This document shows, piece after piece, positions 35,298 to 51,973 of a stretch of 64,000 bases of DNA; position 1 is the stretch's first letter, and every line of letters begins with the position of its first letter. The notes beneath the pieces are model-generated. The model was not told the DNA's origin, made no database searches, and worked only from the letters and a program-made list of their open reading frames with translations. This DNA is from Panorpa germanica (lineage: Eukaryota > Arthropoda > Insecta > Mecoptera > Panorpidae), in NCBI GenBank assembly GCA_963678705.1, contig OY783218.1, forward strand, positions 13,836,152 to 13,900,151, written 5' to 3'. The position numbers and the translations under genes are program-made.

Positions 35298-38200
35298 GTA
35301 AAGATGGATGTAGGCAGAGTTTTTGTTTTTCTAGTTCAAAATGAAATATTTTTAAAAACATATCTTTATTTCACTTAAATAATACGTGAAATATTAGTAA
35401 ATTAGCTTTTATATATTTCAAGTATTCAACATTATTTTACATAATGCTTTTGACGAAATACGATACAAAATAAATTTCCATTTCTCATAAATAATTGCTA
35501 CCATGTTGAATTTATATGAACAATTTGTAGAAACAGTAAAATACAAATAATATTGTTTTATTTTTATTGATATAGAAATATCAAATATCTGAAACAAGTC
35601 GATTCCTTTGAACTGAAGTGGTGAATTGGGTGGGGTTGAAGGGGGATGATGATGAAGAAGAAGAAGTACGAACATCAGATCAACTTGGGTTGACTGGTGT
35701 TTGTTCTCTCATCTCTGGAGCTCGATATTGAAAACATGGTGTTGAATCAGGCGACTGCGAAAAACCTTGAAATTGTATAGTAATTGTTATTGTCGACCTT
35801 TCTCTATGTTAAGAGCGCTTAAAAATATCATAACATAACATTTGCTTTGATTTAGCATGCTATTTATAAGCATAAACGTACTCCTGCTCATAGCACTCAG
35901 GTTTTACATTCTAAATGAATGAGTTTTCGTCATCTCAGGAAGAATTGAATAAGTTGAAGATAACTTCTTAGAATTAGCATTTGTTTATTAGTAGGAATTC
36001 TAGATGTAGATAAGAATAAGCATGCTAATAAGCAAACGTGCCTAGACGTCAGACATGCTAAGTTGCCATTCCAAACCACAAAGTGAATGTGGAGGGAATA
36101 TTTTTCCTAGTATCGACTCAATGGTCTGACAAAAGAAGCAGAGTGATAGACGTAAAAGGCGGGAGAAGTGAAGACAGAAGGGAATAAGTATAGTGAAAAT
36201 ATAATAGAGGGTTTGTCGAGAGAAGACAAAGAAGACACGAGGTGAGGAAATGAAGGAGGACTAGGGAAAATGAAGTGAGAGGGTCTAGAGAAGAAGAAGA
36301 AGAAAGTACTTTTGGAAATATAACGGTCTAGAATAGTTTAAGTTTAATTTCAACTGGAAGATCTATGAAATGTATTAAGAATGTAGATTGTAAAGCCGAA
36401 AGGCGAACAATTAATATAATAATAAGCAAACGTGTTCAGACATGCTAAAGACTATTCTCGCTTCTTTTGCATCTACAGTTCTTAATAACCTCTAAGCGAT
36501 ACCTAATATGAAATCTAGTGTTCTCCTTAAGATAAACCATGTATGAATGTTATGTCATTTATTTCACACCATCTCAAAATGACTCGCCAAGATAAAATCA
36601 TTAAAACACCAAGCAGGATCACCTGGTAACTTCGCTGTCAGATTTTCCCATTGATACAATATTCACATATACGTAAAATGAAATCTTTTTCTATTTATAT
36701 AAAATGTCGATCACAAGATCACAACTTCTTTTTCTTTATGTCGGTATATATATCATGGGAGGGTCTTTATTACTCTTCGGGTAGCGAGGGATCCGGGATT
36801 CGGGATACGGGATGCTGGATACATACGTACTTTAACTTTAAACCACCCTTCGTATGGTGTTGGTGTTATAGGATCCTTTTGTCTGTTTTTTCCTTTTTTT
36901 TTTGTTATGTTAAAGGAACATATCGCCTGTTCACTAGGAAGTATAAGCTTTATCAGGAGCTTTTAAAAGCTCGACCACTTGTATATAACCGTTGAATTTT
37001 ATTGAGCTTTTTTTATATTTATATATTTTATATGTATAAAATGATTTTTTTTTTTAGACATGGTGACATATTGTAGTACACTTTTTTTTACACTGTTAAT
37101 ATTGATTATATATTCATGTTTTAATACATGTAAAAAATATAAAAAAATGAGATTTTTATAGTACTGTAGTTTTATTTGGTATATCTCAGGAAGAAAATGT
37201 AACGCTTTTGCTAGCAAATAGAAAAGACATTTTCTATAGGAGAATTTCACCCTGCAAGACAATTTTCATACATATAAAGGGTAGAATAAATATTTAAAAA
37301 GTTTAAGTTTTATACACTTTTAATTCATCTGCAAAGCCACTGTAATATTATATTTCCATGAGATTAAATACATATATAGTATAGCTAATATGGATATGTA
37401 GAACCAATGTAACATCATGTTAAAATTATTTACATCCAAATAACATGACTCTAAGTCTAAAATCCATAATCCGGAGATTGAACAGAATTCGCAACGACGT
37501 AACGCCGTTGTCGTTGTCATTGCGTTGTCGTTTCTGAACCGAACTGAGTGTTTATATTTATAAACAGATGTTTCCTAATGTATTAATCATGTCGTACCTT
37601 GTTCCAAGATTTCTGATGCGTGCGGATACGCAGATTGATGTGTATTGATTTACATGAGTGCGTTTGCATTGGTAAATTCTATTCGATATATTTGATATCA
37701 TATGATCAACGTCGGTACTATGAATTTCAATTGTTAATACTGTTTTTATCGCTGCTAATACTTACTTAAATACTTAATACAAATTTAGAAAAAATACAAT
37801 TTACTAAATTCAGTATTTTTATTTTCTCGAATAAAAAATTTGTATTGACGTTAAACGTATACGTAACGAGTTACGAGTATTTTATAACTAACGTTCCAGA
37901 ATAATTTTATTACTTGTATTTAACTGCATTGCGTTTCTATAATTTCTAATTAAATGAGTTGTATATAAAAGTATCTTAATATCATTTCTTTGAACATTGT
38001 CGCAAATGTAAAGACCACCCTTAAAAGTGTATTTAAAAAATTAGTATTAAGATAATGTAGAGTATTACTTAAAAATATATATATATATAAACATATTGCC
38101 TTAGGGTTTTCTTTCACAATGTTAAGCCCGTTTACCTTAATAGTGGAGTGAACAACCTTTTGCTTAAGTACATTACTTTCCATTAAAAAACTTCCTCGAA

Positions 38201-38859
38201 ATAATCATGCCAGTCAGCTGATTCTGTTCAACTCAACGCGTAACTTTTTCAATAGATCTATTTTCAAATATTTGCTTCAATCTACTCTCGAAGTAAATGT
38301 TATCAACTTCTGTAATATATTTGTACTACTATATATACCCCATAGTACTCGTATAACACGCGTTCAAGTAATACAAGTATTTCTGTATACGATTTGCCTT
38401 GCGGTAAAACAAGACCATCTCATTAGCAAAACAGAATAACATCAACCAAAGCGGCTGAATAGCTGAACGATGCGAACGATGTTGCTGCTATTGCATGTTG
38501 TTAGCTAAAAGCTAAAAGCTAAAAACTAAAACCAACATTACTAAATAACTGAGAAGTAAGTAGAGAACTAGTGAGGAAGTAGCCTATAGTGCTGACAATT
38601 GTTTCATTTGCTTAACTTTAAATCACTTCATTCAGTTATATAGCAATTATGTTTAAATGTTACGTATGAGATGTATTTTTAAAGAGGATGCAGAGGATTA
38701 TATTCTATTAGTTTATAGTTATTCTAAAAGTCCTTAATTCTCAAAAAGGTGTTTTAAAAAATTTCATGAATATGGTAAACCGTAAAAGAGTAGATTTATT
38801 TTTAAAAAGCAGTGGTTAGGTAATATATTGGATAAGTAACTTTTGTTATCTTCTTCTTC
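35298..38859. other. Intergenic; purine tract at 36,125-36,310
   Basis: Contains a third purine-rich tract (36,125-36,310) and a short GGAT-rich run near 36,788-36,822. A small AGCTAAA tandem lies near 38,505-38,530. No exon is supported. Confidence 0.4.
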
Positions 38860-39203
38860 TTCTTTTATATATAAATTACGTGTCACGTTGTTTGTCCGTG
38901 TTTGTCGCCGATGGACTCCTAAACTACTTAACCGATTTTAATCAAATTTGTACACCGTGTGCAGTTTGGTCCAACTTGAAAGATAGGATAGCTTAAATCT
39001 CAATTTATTTATCTTATTGCTAATTATTTGTCTATTAATTATCTGTATATGACATATGACATCGGGCGACGATGATGGCGACATCTGTTGACTAGATTGA
39101 GTAAATATTCTGTTGAGTAAATCGAAATCTGTTGACTAGATTGAGTAAATATTCAATAGATGGCGCTACGTTAGGCACAGCAACGCGTGGCCGGGACAGC
39201 TAG
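38860..39203 (+). mobile_element. LEP1-like non-autonomous Helitron
   Basis: Starts within TCTTTTATATATAAATTACGTGTCACG and passes through a characteristic segment (GACTCCTAAACTACTTAACC, then GATTTTAATCAAATTTG). It ends GCGTGGCCGGGACAGCTAG followed by T. Lepidopteran LEP1 Helitrons share this layout: TATATAAA..TCGTGTCAC at the 5' end, ACC-GATTTT-ATNAAATTT in the first third, and CCGGG-CAGCTAG|T at the 3' end. No Rep/Hel coding and no TSD, as expected. An internal ~28-bp segment (ATCTGTTGACTAGATTGAG...) is repeated at 39,083 and 39,127. Confidence 0.8.
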
Positions 39204-42200
39204 TGTTAAATAAATCTTAAATACACGTAACTCTTTTGGCGAGATTTAACTTTCAAAGAAAAATTATTCAGTTCTTCAACGGTTAGTTTGTTTCATATTA
39301 TTTGTGCGTTTTGGTCTTAAAAATTTATTTATCGCACGTTAATTATACTTTCCGTATTTATGACTATATTTTCCACACAATTTGGTTCAATGCATCGCAA
39401 TATTTTTAATTTAAATACTCTTTGTAGTGGTTGCAAAATCAATACTTTCTTATTCACATTTTACAACACTACAAAATGTACATATAGTATATTCTTTAAA
39501 TATAGTTATAATACGAAGGGAGAAGATTGTGCTTGTGTGGGGGGGGGGGGGGGGGGGAGCGGTAAGTGGAAGGTATTTTAACTGAAGAAATAACAGAGGT
39601 TTGTATTTAATTATCTATATTAATTAATTAGTATAATGTTAAAAACAACGCGAACAAATTTAAAACCTGTTTTACAAAATAAGAGAAATTATATGTTTTA
39701 ATTTAATAAAGCATTATACGATTTTAAAACTAGTTACATGACGTATCTAGATACTGTTGGCGTATTGTAAAATGTATTTAATTTCCCACATTTATATCTA
39801 AATAATAAATGTTGTAAAAAAAACATTTCAATTTCATTTTACAGATTTGTGACAAATTTTGGAAGAAACATTTTTATTTATGAACTTGATGAAAAGTATA
39901 TACGAATTAGTCACACATTGTTGAAGAAACTTCCATCCTCCACAAAAGAGTTACGTAATTAAAATTAGTATAAAATCGTGCCGCATAAGAAGCGTTCTGA
40001 AAGTTGTCACTATGATGTGTCATTCACAAATTTTGTGAACAATAGATTTAAAGGTGTTTGCCATGTCAACGTCCGTTGACAACAGCTTTCTATTGAATTG
40101 GTTTTGTACTTTCTTTGTCCTGTTTTATGTTTTTTATGTTTTCTATACAAAAGTCATATTATTTGTTATATAAAAGTTAATCTGGTGGAAATATGTCAAT
40201 CAAAAGGTGTTAAAATGTGACTTATTTTTTAAAATGCATGTATAATTGAGTTTGTGCATTTCTTGTAAAGATTTTTAGTGACAATAGAACGAAATATCTT
40301 ACTTTCAGATAAAAAACTGTCGATTTAAATTGTCTGCATTCCTTCTGGCGACTTATTCGATTCGAGGTTTGCGACTGTTTAAAAAAAACACATTTGAGAT
40401 CCTGATAGTTAACTTTATCAGTACGTTTTGTTCACATTTTTAGAATTTAAGATATTCTTTAAAACCTAAATTAAAGTGTGTTATCATATGAGAAGAATGG
40501 GCAATTGAATGGGCGAATGAAATGATTTCACGGCAGATTTATACTGAAACGTAGAATAGTGTCTCTGTTAAGAACGCACAAGATGTTTCATAAAGTACGT
40601 CTCCTCTAAAAAAGAACCAACAACAAATTTCATTGACGTGCCGACTTCAATAGAAACACTAGGAAATATACGGCTTCGAATTGGTTCACTTGGTTTATTT
40701 TTGAATACAAACAGGTGTATGAAGAAAACTCACTTGTTATTAGCGCGTGTTATATTATTAACCAACTATACTCAAATCACTGTATCACACTGTATTACAA
40801 ATATTAATAAAGTATTTTACATATTAATATATTGTTGCGAAATTAATTCAGAAAGACAGTTTATTATATTTTTATGAGTTTATTAATGATTTAAAATACT
40901 TTAATTGGCCATTAATATGTTCCAGCGACTATAGAGGACACTTTAGGATGAAAACTTGGTCGTTGGATTCACCTTGCAGGATTCACCGACCACTGGAGAC
41001 TGCCTTCGCGTGAGACAGACGCATGTTTCGCTGGTATTTTTTTAAACATACACCGGAGTTTATTTTTCTTTATATAAAAAAATAAAAATAAAATGTTAAT
41101 AAAACCCGACAAGATTTAAACCAAAAACAACTTCGAAAAGACAGATTATAAAGAAAGATTATTGTAAGCAGACTTCTTTGTATAAAAACAAAAGAATGAA
41201 ACGGAAAACGTGGATTTGTGCACACCATCTGCATCTGTGTTATCTTATATAAATTTTGTCATCAAATATTATTTAATTCAATTTTTAAATAACATTGAGT
41301 GAACCAACCGCACGACTGCTTTTTACCTAAAGTTACATTTTGTTATTTACCAAAATTTAACATGATTCTGTTAGATGAACCTGAATTTTATGTAACATTA
41401 TATAATCTTGCATAAAAAGCTTTATTAACGTAAGAAGAACGTAATTTTATGTCAAGATAAGATCTTTTTGTTATGTAGTCTTACTTTATATTAACCTAAA
41501 AAATTAATTATGTAAAACGTAAACTTTTATATGTTAAATACACCTTATATATACGTAACGGGCTATTTCAGTGAAACAGTAATTAATATTTCGATTCTAG
41601 ATTCTAAGAAAAAACCAAAAGAATTAAAATTTTAAAATATAATCTTCTAGATTTTTCAAAGATAACAATTTTTATCTTTTGTATTTGTTTCTTCAAGTAC
41701 ATAATACACTTTTCAAAATTCGTTTAATTAATGTATTACCCAAATTTACAGGTTAACTAACCATACTAATTAGTTCTGAACTTATTATTAAAGCGGACTT
41801 GTTTTATATAAAGCCACCAGTGTAAAGATCATGTTTATGATAAAATAATAATAAATACGAATTTTTATATTTTGATTGACAGAAATTATAACCTGTATTT
41901 AAGAAACGTTGAAACTATGTTATTATAAGTACACTCTGGTGAGAGAGTAACGAAACTAAACTTTGAGGTTATGGTAGTTTTGTTATAGAATTTTCTGTTT
42001 TGCGTTTTGCTTTAGCCACTGTATGCAATTATTCATATCTATTTAAAAGATTATTTAAGTACCATAAGGGTCCTAAAAAATAACCCACACTCTACCACCA
42101 CAGTCTATACGTTCGGATTAGTAAAATATATACTCGTTTTACGAATAAATAATGCATGGTTATAAATATTTGTATTTTTGTTTGTTTTTATTTTTTCGCA

Positions 42201-42839
42201 ATGAATTTAATACACAAAGGCGCCGAGTTTGATACTTTTCAAGCCGACAACATAACTAAATTTAAAATAAAAGTTACTAGATCAAAAACAGTGGTACCAC
42301 ACACATATATAAAAGAATAAAAATATAATAATAAGAAAAAAATAATATATTATGAATTCAGTCTATGTTTTGATTGTAATCAACTTTACACACTAATAAG
42401 GACACCGTTGTAAGTTGTAGCAGAAAACAACCACTTTAAAAACAGAGGGACGCAACTATTTGTATGCGGGCTGTTACGTAGAATTTATGAATTAAATGAA
42501 AAACAAATCTATTCTCTAATTGATGTCGGTATTTTATATTTAATGCAGCGTAAAATGATTAAATTTAATTTAAATAATGTTACCGAAGATTATAAAATTG
42601 AAATACAAAACAATTAAAAGAAATACAGTAAAGTAATACAAAGTAAGTAGACGTCGGATATATATGGATGAATTTGCTTCAAGGTTCTCAAACCCTGTTC
42701 TATATGCAGTCGGCAGAAAACAGTTTGTTCTAACGAACGAATTTTATTTTAGTTTAGTTGTTTTTTCTATCGGGAATTTGCTACGTGTATAAAATTATAA
42801 CAAATATATTATAAAATATATAAACATATATAAATATAA

Positions 42840-42842
<3 letters not shown>
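39204..42842. other. Intergenic; poly-G tract at 39,539
   Basis: AT-rich with no supported exon. A patch at 40,920-41,030 is less AT-rich and contains the repeated motif GGATTCACC, but no family is recognised. Confidence 0.4.
39539..39557 (+). repeat. Poly-G run (19 G)
   Basis: Uninterrupted G19 after GTGTG, striking in an AT-rich region. Its length is likely to be unreliable in the assembly. Confidence 0.95.

Positions 42843-42922
<80 letters not shown>
42843..42922. repeat. (AT)n microsatellite, about 80 bp
   Basis: Uninterrupted alternating AT of about 40 units; self-complementary and potentially cruciform-forming. Confidence 0.95.
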
Positions 42923-42924
<2 letters not shown>

Positions 42925-45900
42925 CATTTTTTAAACCAATGAATTTAGAAAAGATTGCAAAAGTGCCAGAAAAGCGTACATATTGTAATTTTAATTAAGT
43001 TGAATAAAAATTAAAAATAATTCATGATCAATTATAAATTACATACATTCATAATAATAAATATTTAAAAAAATGTACATATAATAAATAGTATGTTTAT
43101 AAAATTACATGTTTTCTTTTAATTGGACGTTTTGTTTGTTGGAAAATTTCATACAATATTTTATTTAATTTTTTTAATTTGTTCTTATTATTTTCTATTA
43201 ACTTTTATATTGTTATACGTTGGCCAATTCATTAATGAACTGTTTTATTTTTAATTAATATGTGACATTAATGTGATAATTCCTAATTGAAATTGAAATC
43301 TAATTATTCGAAATTTTTTGATTATATATTTAAAAATTAATTATTATTAAATGTATAAAATGCAAGTAAATTATTTTCAAGGCTTATACATTTTATTCAG
43401 CAAAACTTAAATATAAAGGAATATTTTCCACAGATATAACTATTACTTTTAGTTTTTCTGTTGCATTGGATTGTTCAATAATCAGTAATTTAAGCCCTGT
43501 CTTACAGCAGAGTGTACTTAATATCACGTTGTATTATTATAAGGAGATCTTTCTTATTTGAAGTTCTTTTTTTAGGCTTGTCCAGAACTAATTAGTAGTT
43601 ATTTGGAGGGACAACGGACAGTGAACACACATGGAGACTTATTCGAACTCCACGAGATCTTTTAGACATATTTTTGGCACACGTTACCTTTAAAAGGCTT
43701 GAGGCATCTGTTTTATTCATTTGATGATTGGTATTTAGAGGTTTTTTTTTGTTTTAATTGTTCGTTAAAATAATTCAGATATTTAATTAAATTAGTGTTT
43801 GCAATGTTAAAATACATCTTATGAATTAAACGATATAAGTGGGAAAGACGAAGAAGGTGAAGGCTTTTAACGGTCAAACGCTTTAGACCTAGACTGCACT
43901 GTGGAATAATGCGGCGCGGAATTAAAACCGTCTATGTTGTTAATCATCTAAGCACTAAATCTAGCATAGAAGTAACAAACTTTTGTTTGTAGATATAATC
44001 TGCGGAAGCGAGAGAAAGAGAGAGAGGGGTGACACACATAACAGAATGTTCATTTATTCACAACGTGATACAATCACTCATAATGACGTCACTTCAAGTC
44101 AAAATATTCTTAACATATCGCTATTCATATTTTTCAATGTCAACTAAAATAAAGCCTATCTCTATATCACCCCTACAATCTCTAATCAATGGGGTTAATC
44201 CCTCACACCCTTAATCGTCATTCTGCTTGCATCCCCTTCACCTTTAGTCTCTGTTCACTACTGTTGGGAGTGGTGCTACGAGTATGGATGAGTGGAGGGG
44301 GTGTTAAGGGAGAGGTGGTGTTGTTAACTTGGCACTCGCATATTGGGTTTGGCTGTAAGTGTCAAGTGTGAGTGACAGCTCTGTCCGATGAGGTGTCAGT
44401 GTGTCTAGGCGGATCCAGAACTCCAGCTCCAGGATCCAGGATCCAGGGGGAACCCTCTAGTAAGCTCTGTGGAAATTATAGAAGTCATATGGGGATTAAA
44501 CGCTGAATTATATGTGAAATGGATATAAAATATTTGTCTAAAGTATAACAGATGTAGTAAGATTGGTCTCTTACGTTTCCCTCTCTCTGGAAAATATTTG
44601 AATCATATGTATTTATTAGAAATCACTTGCCATTGGTCCGTTTCAACAAGATGTCGGTGTGTAATATTTTTTACTAAATCTATTCACTACATTTAACGTC
44701 AGAAACTATCAGATGCCAACATAGGCCAATTTTCGAATACTACGACAGGTTCTAAATTTCATAAAATATACCTAGAGGATTTGATGTTGCAAATCTTTTG
44801 ATGCATCACATTCTTCTGAAAATAATCAATCTACAAAATGCAACTAAATTTTGATTTTGTCCATTTACTAATTGGATTATAACTTCAGCGATCCGCACAA
44901 GCGTTGTACGAGGACAACATTTGGGGATTAGAGCATTGGTTCATATCATCGTGACATGTATAAGGGATTAGTGAAGTCACAATACTCGTTTATATTTTTT
45001 GAAAGTATCATCTACGTACGTCCGTGTGTCGTGTGTATGGTATAAAACTGATACCAATATGGCAAGCTGTTGATTGGGGAATAAATAAATGTATTTCTAC
45101 TGTTACAAATAAAAAGATTTTAAAAGCATCATGTAGTGACAGCTTTGAACACAGTCACACACACACACAGACATGATTTGTTCAAATTAAAATCTTTAAA
45201 CAAATGTGTGTTTATCATTTTTGAAGACGTCAGTGAATCTGGCCAACAGACTGCTAACTGCTAACTATGTTACACTAGTAGTTTGGACCAGACTGCAAAA
45301 AAGACTGCTAGATTCACCGAAGCTTATTGTCACTAATATAAAAGAAAGATTTACTTACTATTCAGACTGCAACAAAGCAACAGTATTTGCAAATTTAGCA
45401 TTAATTAAATAGCTAAAACTATATCAAATTAGTTTCTATGATTACGTGCTAATTTTGTAACAATTGCTGCAAACGAATGTAATTCGGGGTAACGCTTCAA
45501 ACAATGAACCTACCACTGTTCTAATATAGAGTAATATTTATTCTGTTATTTTAACGAAAAATCTATAAATGTTTGACATTGCTCCATCATTCAATTAAGT
45601 CATTTTACTAATAGGTTTCCTCCAGTATCCATGAATCTAGGATTTACCCCAATACCCCACCTCCCATTTACAATACTTGGGGTTAATATAATAGGGGTTA
45701 ATGTGTACACATAAAAAAAGATAAGAAAATCACATAAAAGCCATTAGTGGAATATTCATTAATAACATTTTAAAACTTAATAATTATATTTAAATATTTT
45801 TTGATCTTGTTAAATAATTCTAAAGAAAAATAATTAAAAGTTATAATGACAAAAAACTTGTGGGTAAAATAGATTTAATGGATTTTTTTTTTTGATTATT

Positions 45901-46370
45901 TAAAAATCAGGGATTGATAACAGTTTCTAAATTATGTTATTTACCAACATTCTCATCTCTTGTTTCATCTTGGCGTACTCTCTTCTCTCTTTACCTGACT
46001 GCTTTTTCATAGAAACTCTAACCATACAAATTATTCTAATTATATTCCACCGAACACAAAACATGGATGTTATACTAAATTTATGTAATATGTTACTTAT
46101 TTAAAAGCTATTTATTTATGTAAAATTTACTAATCCTAAAGAAAAGTTCTTAAAAAGTTTTTATCAGTATGTTAATATGCCAACGACAGGATTTTTAAAA
46201 AGTAGGTAAAATTCTTTGCGTAACAGGTAAATGTTTTTATCTTTGATAAACCTTTAATACACGGAACTAACCATCTTAACCAGTTAAAGTGTTAGAGAGA
46301 AATAAATTTATACCGCATCAAATTGTTTCATTTTATAATAAATATAAAATAACCATAAATTTAGGTGACA
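42923..46370. other. Intergenic; GC-richer patch at 44,210-44,470
   Basis: Mostly AT-rich. The 44,210-44,470 patch is GC-richer and ends in a short CCAGGATCCAGGATCC tandem. Open frames there lack recognisable domains. A (CA)n run occurs near 45,153-45,170. Confidence 0.35.
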
Positions 46371-46560
46371 CATTTCAGCAACCTCAGCCGCGATGGTGTT
46401 ACTTGCGACTGGTGACTGTATCCAATTTGAATGCCATCTTCACGTTCTTGTACATCGCATACCTAGGCGAGCAACATCCACAGAGTATTTCGGGAATGCA
46501 ACGGTTCGCACATGTGCCGTGACATTGTTCATCTTGTATTTATTAGCTCAAGGTGCAGTT
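46371..46560. other. Unassigned GC-richer, coding-like patch
   Basis: A ~180-bp block with coding-like composition on both strands. On the plus strand an open frame from 46,393 begins MVLLATGDCIQFECHLHVLV and runs 65 codons. Another plus frame contains WCYLRLVTVSNLNAIFTFLY and AYLGEQHPQ. The minus strand also reads protein-like in places. No family is recognised. It may be a decayed repeat rather than a gene. Confidence 0.3.
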
Positions 46561-47564
46561 TTCTTGTTAAATTTATGTTATTACCTTTAAATTTTATGTC
46601 ACAATTTATTTAAATATATACTTAATAAAAATGTAAATATTGTGTTGAACAAGCTTCGGTTTTGTTAGTAACATATCAATAACTCCTTTTCTAAATTCCC
46701 AGTTAAACGTTAGTTATGACATAACTGAAACATGTAAGCTGGGTATTTTGTTTGATGTTCGATGCTAATTCAATACTTCTTTCACAAATAATTTTTTGGA
46801 CGGTTTTGAAAATTAAACGTTATCCACAGCCAAGTAGATGTTCGCCTACAAAAAGGAACCGCATGTGTACCAACTAACAAACCAATTGAATGTTTACAAG
46901 CGTAACATTCTAATCCAATGTTCCAAATATAACAAGGTGTTACAAACGTCCTAATGCAATACTTATGTCAACGAAAATCGACAGAAATACAAGACAAACA
47001 AGATCAATATAAAAAGAAATTACTGAAGCATGTAAAATACAAAATTGAATAGAAACATGTTATGTAATCAACCCCCAACTCAAACCTAAACCAAATGCAG
47101 ACATTTCCATTCTAATTCCGTAATGTGATTGAGTTTTGCGGAGAAAGAACATGTTCATTCCCGTGCCGATATGTCGACATGTCGATATTGATATTAAAGT
47201 CAAAACGGTTAAAAGAATTACATTTGTTTCGCAAGGGTGGCCAGACTGACTCCTGGTTGACTCGGACGTCAATATATTTCAATAACGTTACATACATGAA
47301 AAGAACAAATAGAAGTACCAACATGAAAAATATTAAATAAACAAAAATAAAAATGTAAAAATATGTCAATCAAAAGCTTATGTTAGTGAAAGGACTTGAA
47401 CGTATAAAAGCACTGAGTTTTAGGTTTCAATGAAGTTTTAAAGGAATTCTAATTCAGTATTCTTTGTTTTCTGTTAAATAAAGTAGAGAACTATTTGCAG
47501 TTCTAAAATTCTGCAAATATTTACTGCAATTTTTGTATATCATCCGAAATAGCACTGGAATTCT
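46561..47564. other. Intergenic, AT-rich, nothing recognised
   Basis: Overlapping open frames on both strands at 47,060-47,370 have no recognisable domain and are treated as chance. Confidence 0.4.
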
Positions 47565-50890
<3,326 letters not shown>

Positions 50891-51150
50891 AACGTCATAC
50901 AAGCGAAGATGATATTTTGTTTATTTAGTCGAACCTGTTCAAAAGTACTTCTTCAACTTGTACTTCCATTTAATAGCTTATTGATTACAATACCCTGTAT
51001 TGATATTCCAGCAGCTCGTTTGTCAGATCTGATAACACCGTGTTCAATATCGCCGCCAGCCGTGGTCAGCCGGCATCTTTACAAAGATGGACAACTTCTT
51101 AAGACGTACATAGCCTTGTTCGAGTATTACTTTACCTCATTGCTTACATA
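50891..51150. other. Unassigned coding-like patch
   Basis: A plus-strand frame is open for 80 codons from 50,909, including RLSDLITPCSISPPAVVSRH and LYKDGQLLKTYIALFEYY. The minus strand also has a strikingly protein-like stretch (PRLAAILNTVLSDLTNELL) in a frame that is not open throughout. The block is GC-richer at its centre. The identity is unknown. It could be a fossil of a transposable element or a host pseudogene, and it looks broken on the minus strand. Confidence 0.3.
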
Positions 51151-51575
51151 AAATGAATTATATTTGCTAATGTTTAATCCAAAATTATATACAGGTAATA
51201 ACATTATATTTTACTTGTTTTCAGTTTCATTATTTCAATCAGATTCTTATCGAATAAGAATTATAAATGAAGCTATAGATTTCTTTCTTAGATAGCTCAC
51301 TTAGATGGTAACTGCTCTCGTAATAAGAATCTTGTTAGGGAATATTTTATGAAAGAAGTTGATTAAAGGACAAGATACTTTCTTGTAGAATTGAGTCTTT
51401 AAAGATCACTTGTTCTGCGAGAAAACTTAGGTATCTTGGCCGACTCTTTAATACTGATACTTTGATCTATTAGTGTTAGAAGCATATAAGAATAACGTAA
51501 GAGTTCTATGACTTTGAGGTTAAATTCTAGAAATGTTTATTATATGTATTGATAAAGTTAAATATCAAGATTTCA
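51151..51575. other. Intergenic, AT-rich
   Basis: Nothing recognised. Confidence 0.4.
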
Positions 51576-51973
51576 AACATTCTCCAAATAAAACTGACTG
51601 AGAATCAGAAAATATTTTGAAAAAAATCGCTGTTACTTGTGAAATCTTATAGCTACAAAAAAACAATGTACTAGACATGTGCGAATACCGCCTCCTTACA
51701 TAGATTTAGGCCTATAGTTCATATTGCTATTGAAGCGTATTCGAGTTATGAGCAAAAATCTAAAAAAAAACCTGAAGAAATTCTCATAACTTTTACAGTT
51801 TTTATCACAGAAAGTTGAAATAGTGCTAAAACGACGTATTTAAAAAAAATAGTGCGTTTTACGCTATTTTGAACATTCTCCGTATAAAATTGACTGAGAA
51901 TCAGAAAATATTTTTAAAAAAATCGCTGTTACTTGTGAAATCTTATAGCTACAAAAAAACAATGTACTAGACA
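51576..51973 (+). repeat. Pair of ~101-bp direct repeats
   Basis: AACATTCTCC...AATGTACTAGACA at 51,576-51,676 recurs at 51,872-51,973 with only a few differences. The two copies are offset by 296 bp around a unique spacer. This is possibly the subterminal repeat of an unrecognised element or a local duplication. Confidence 0.85.
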
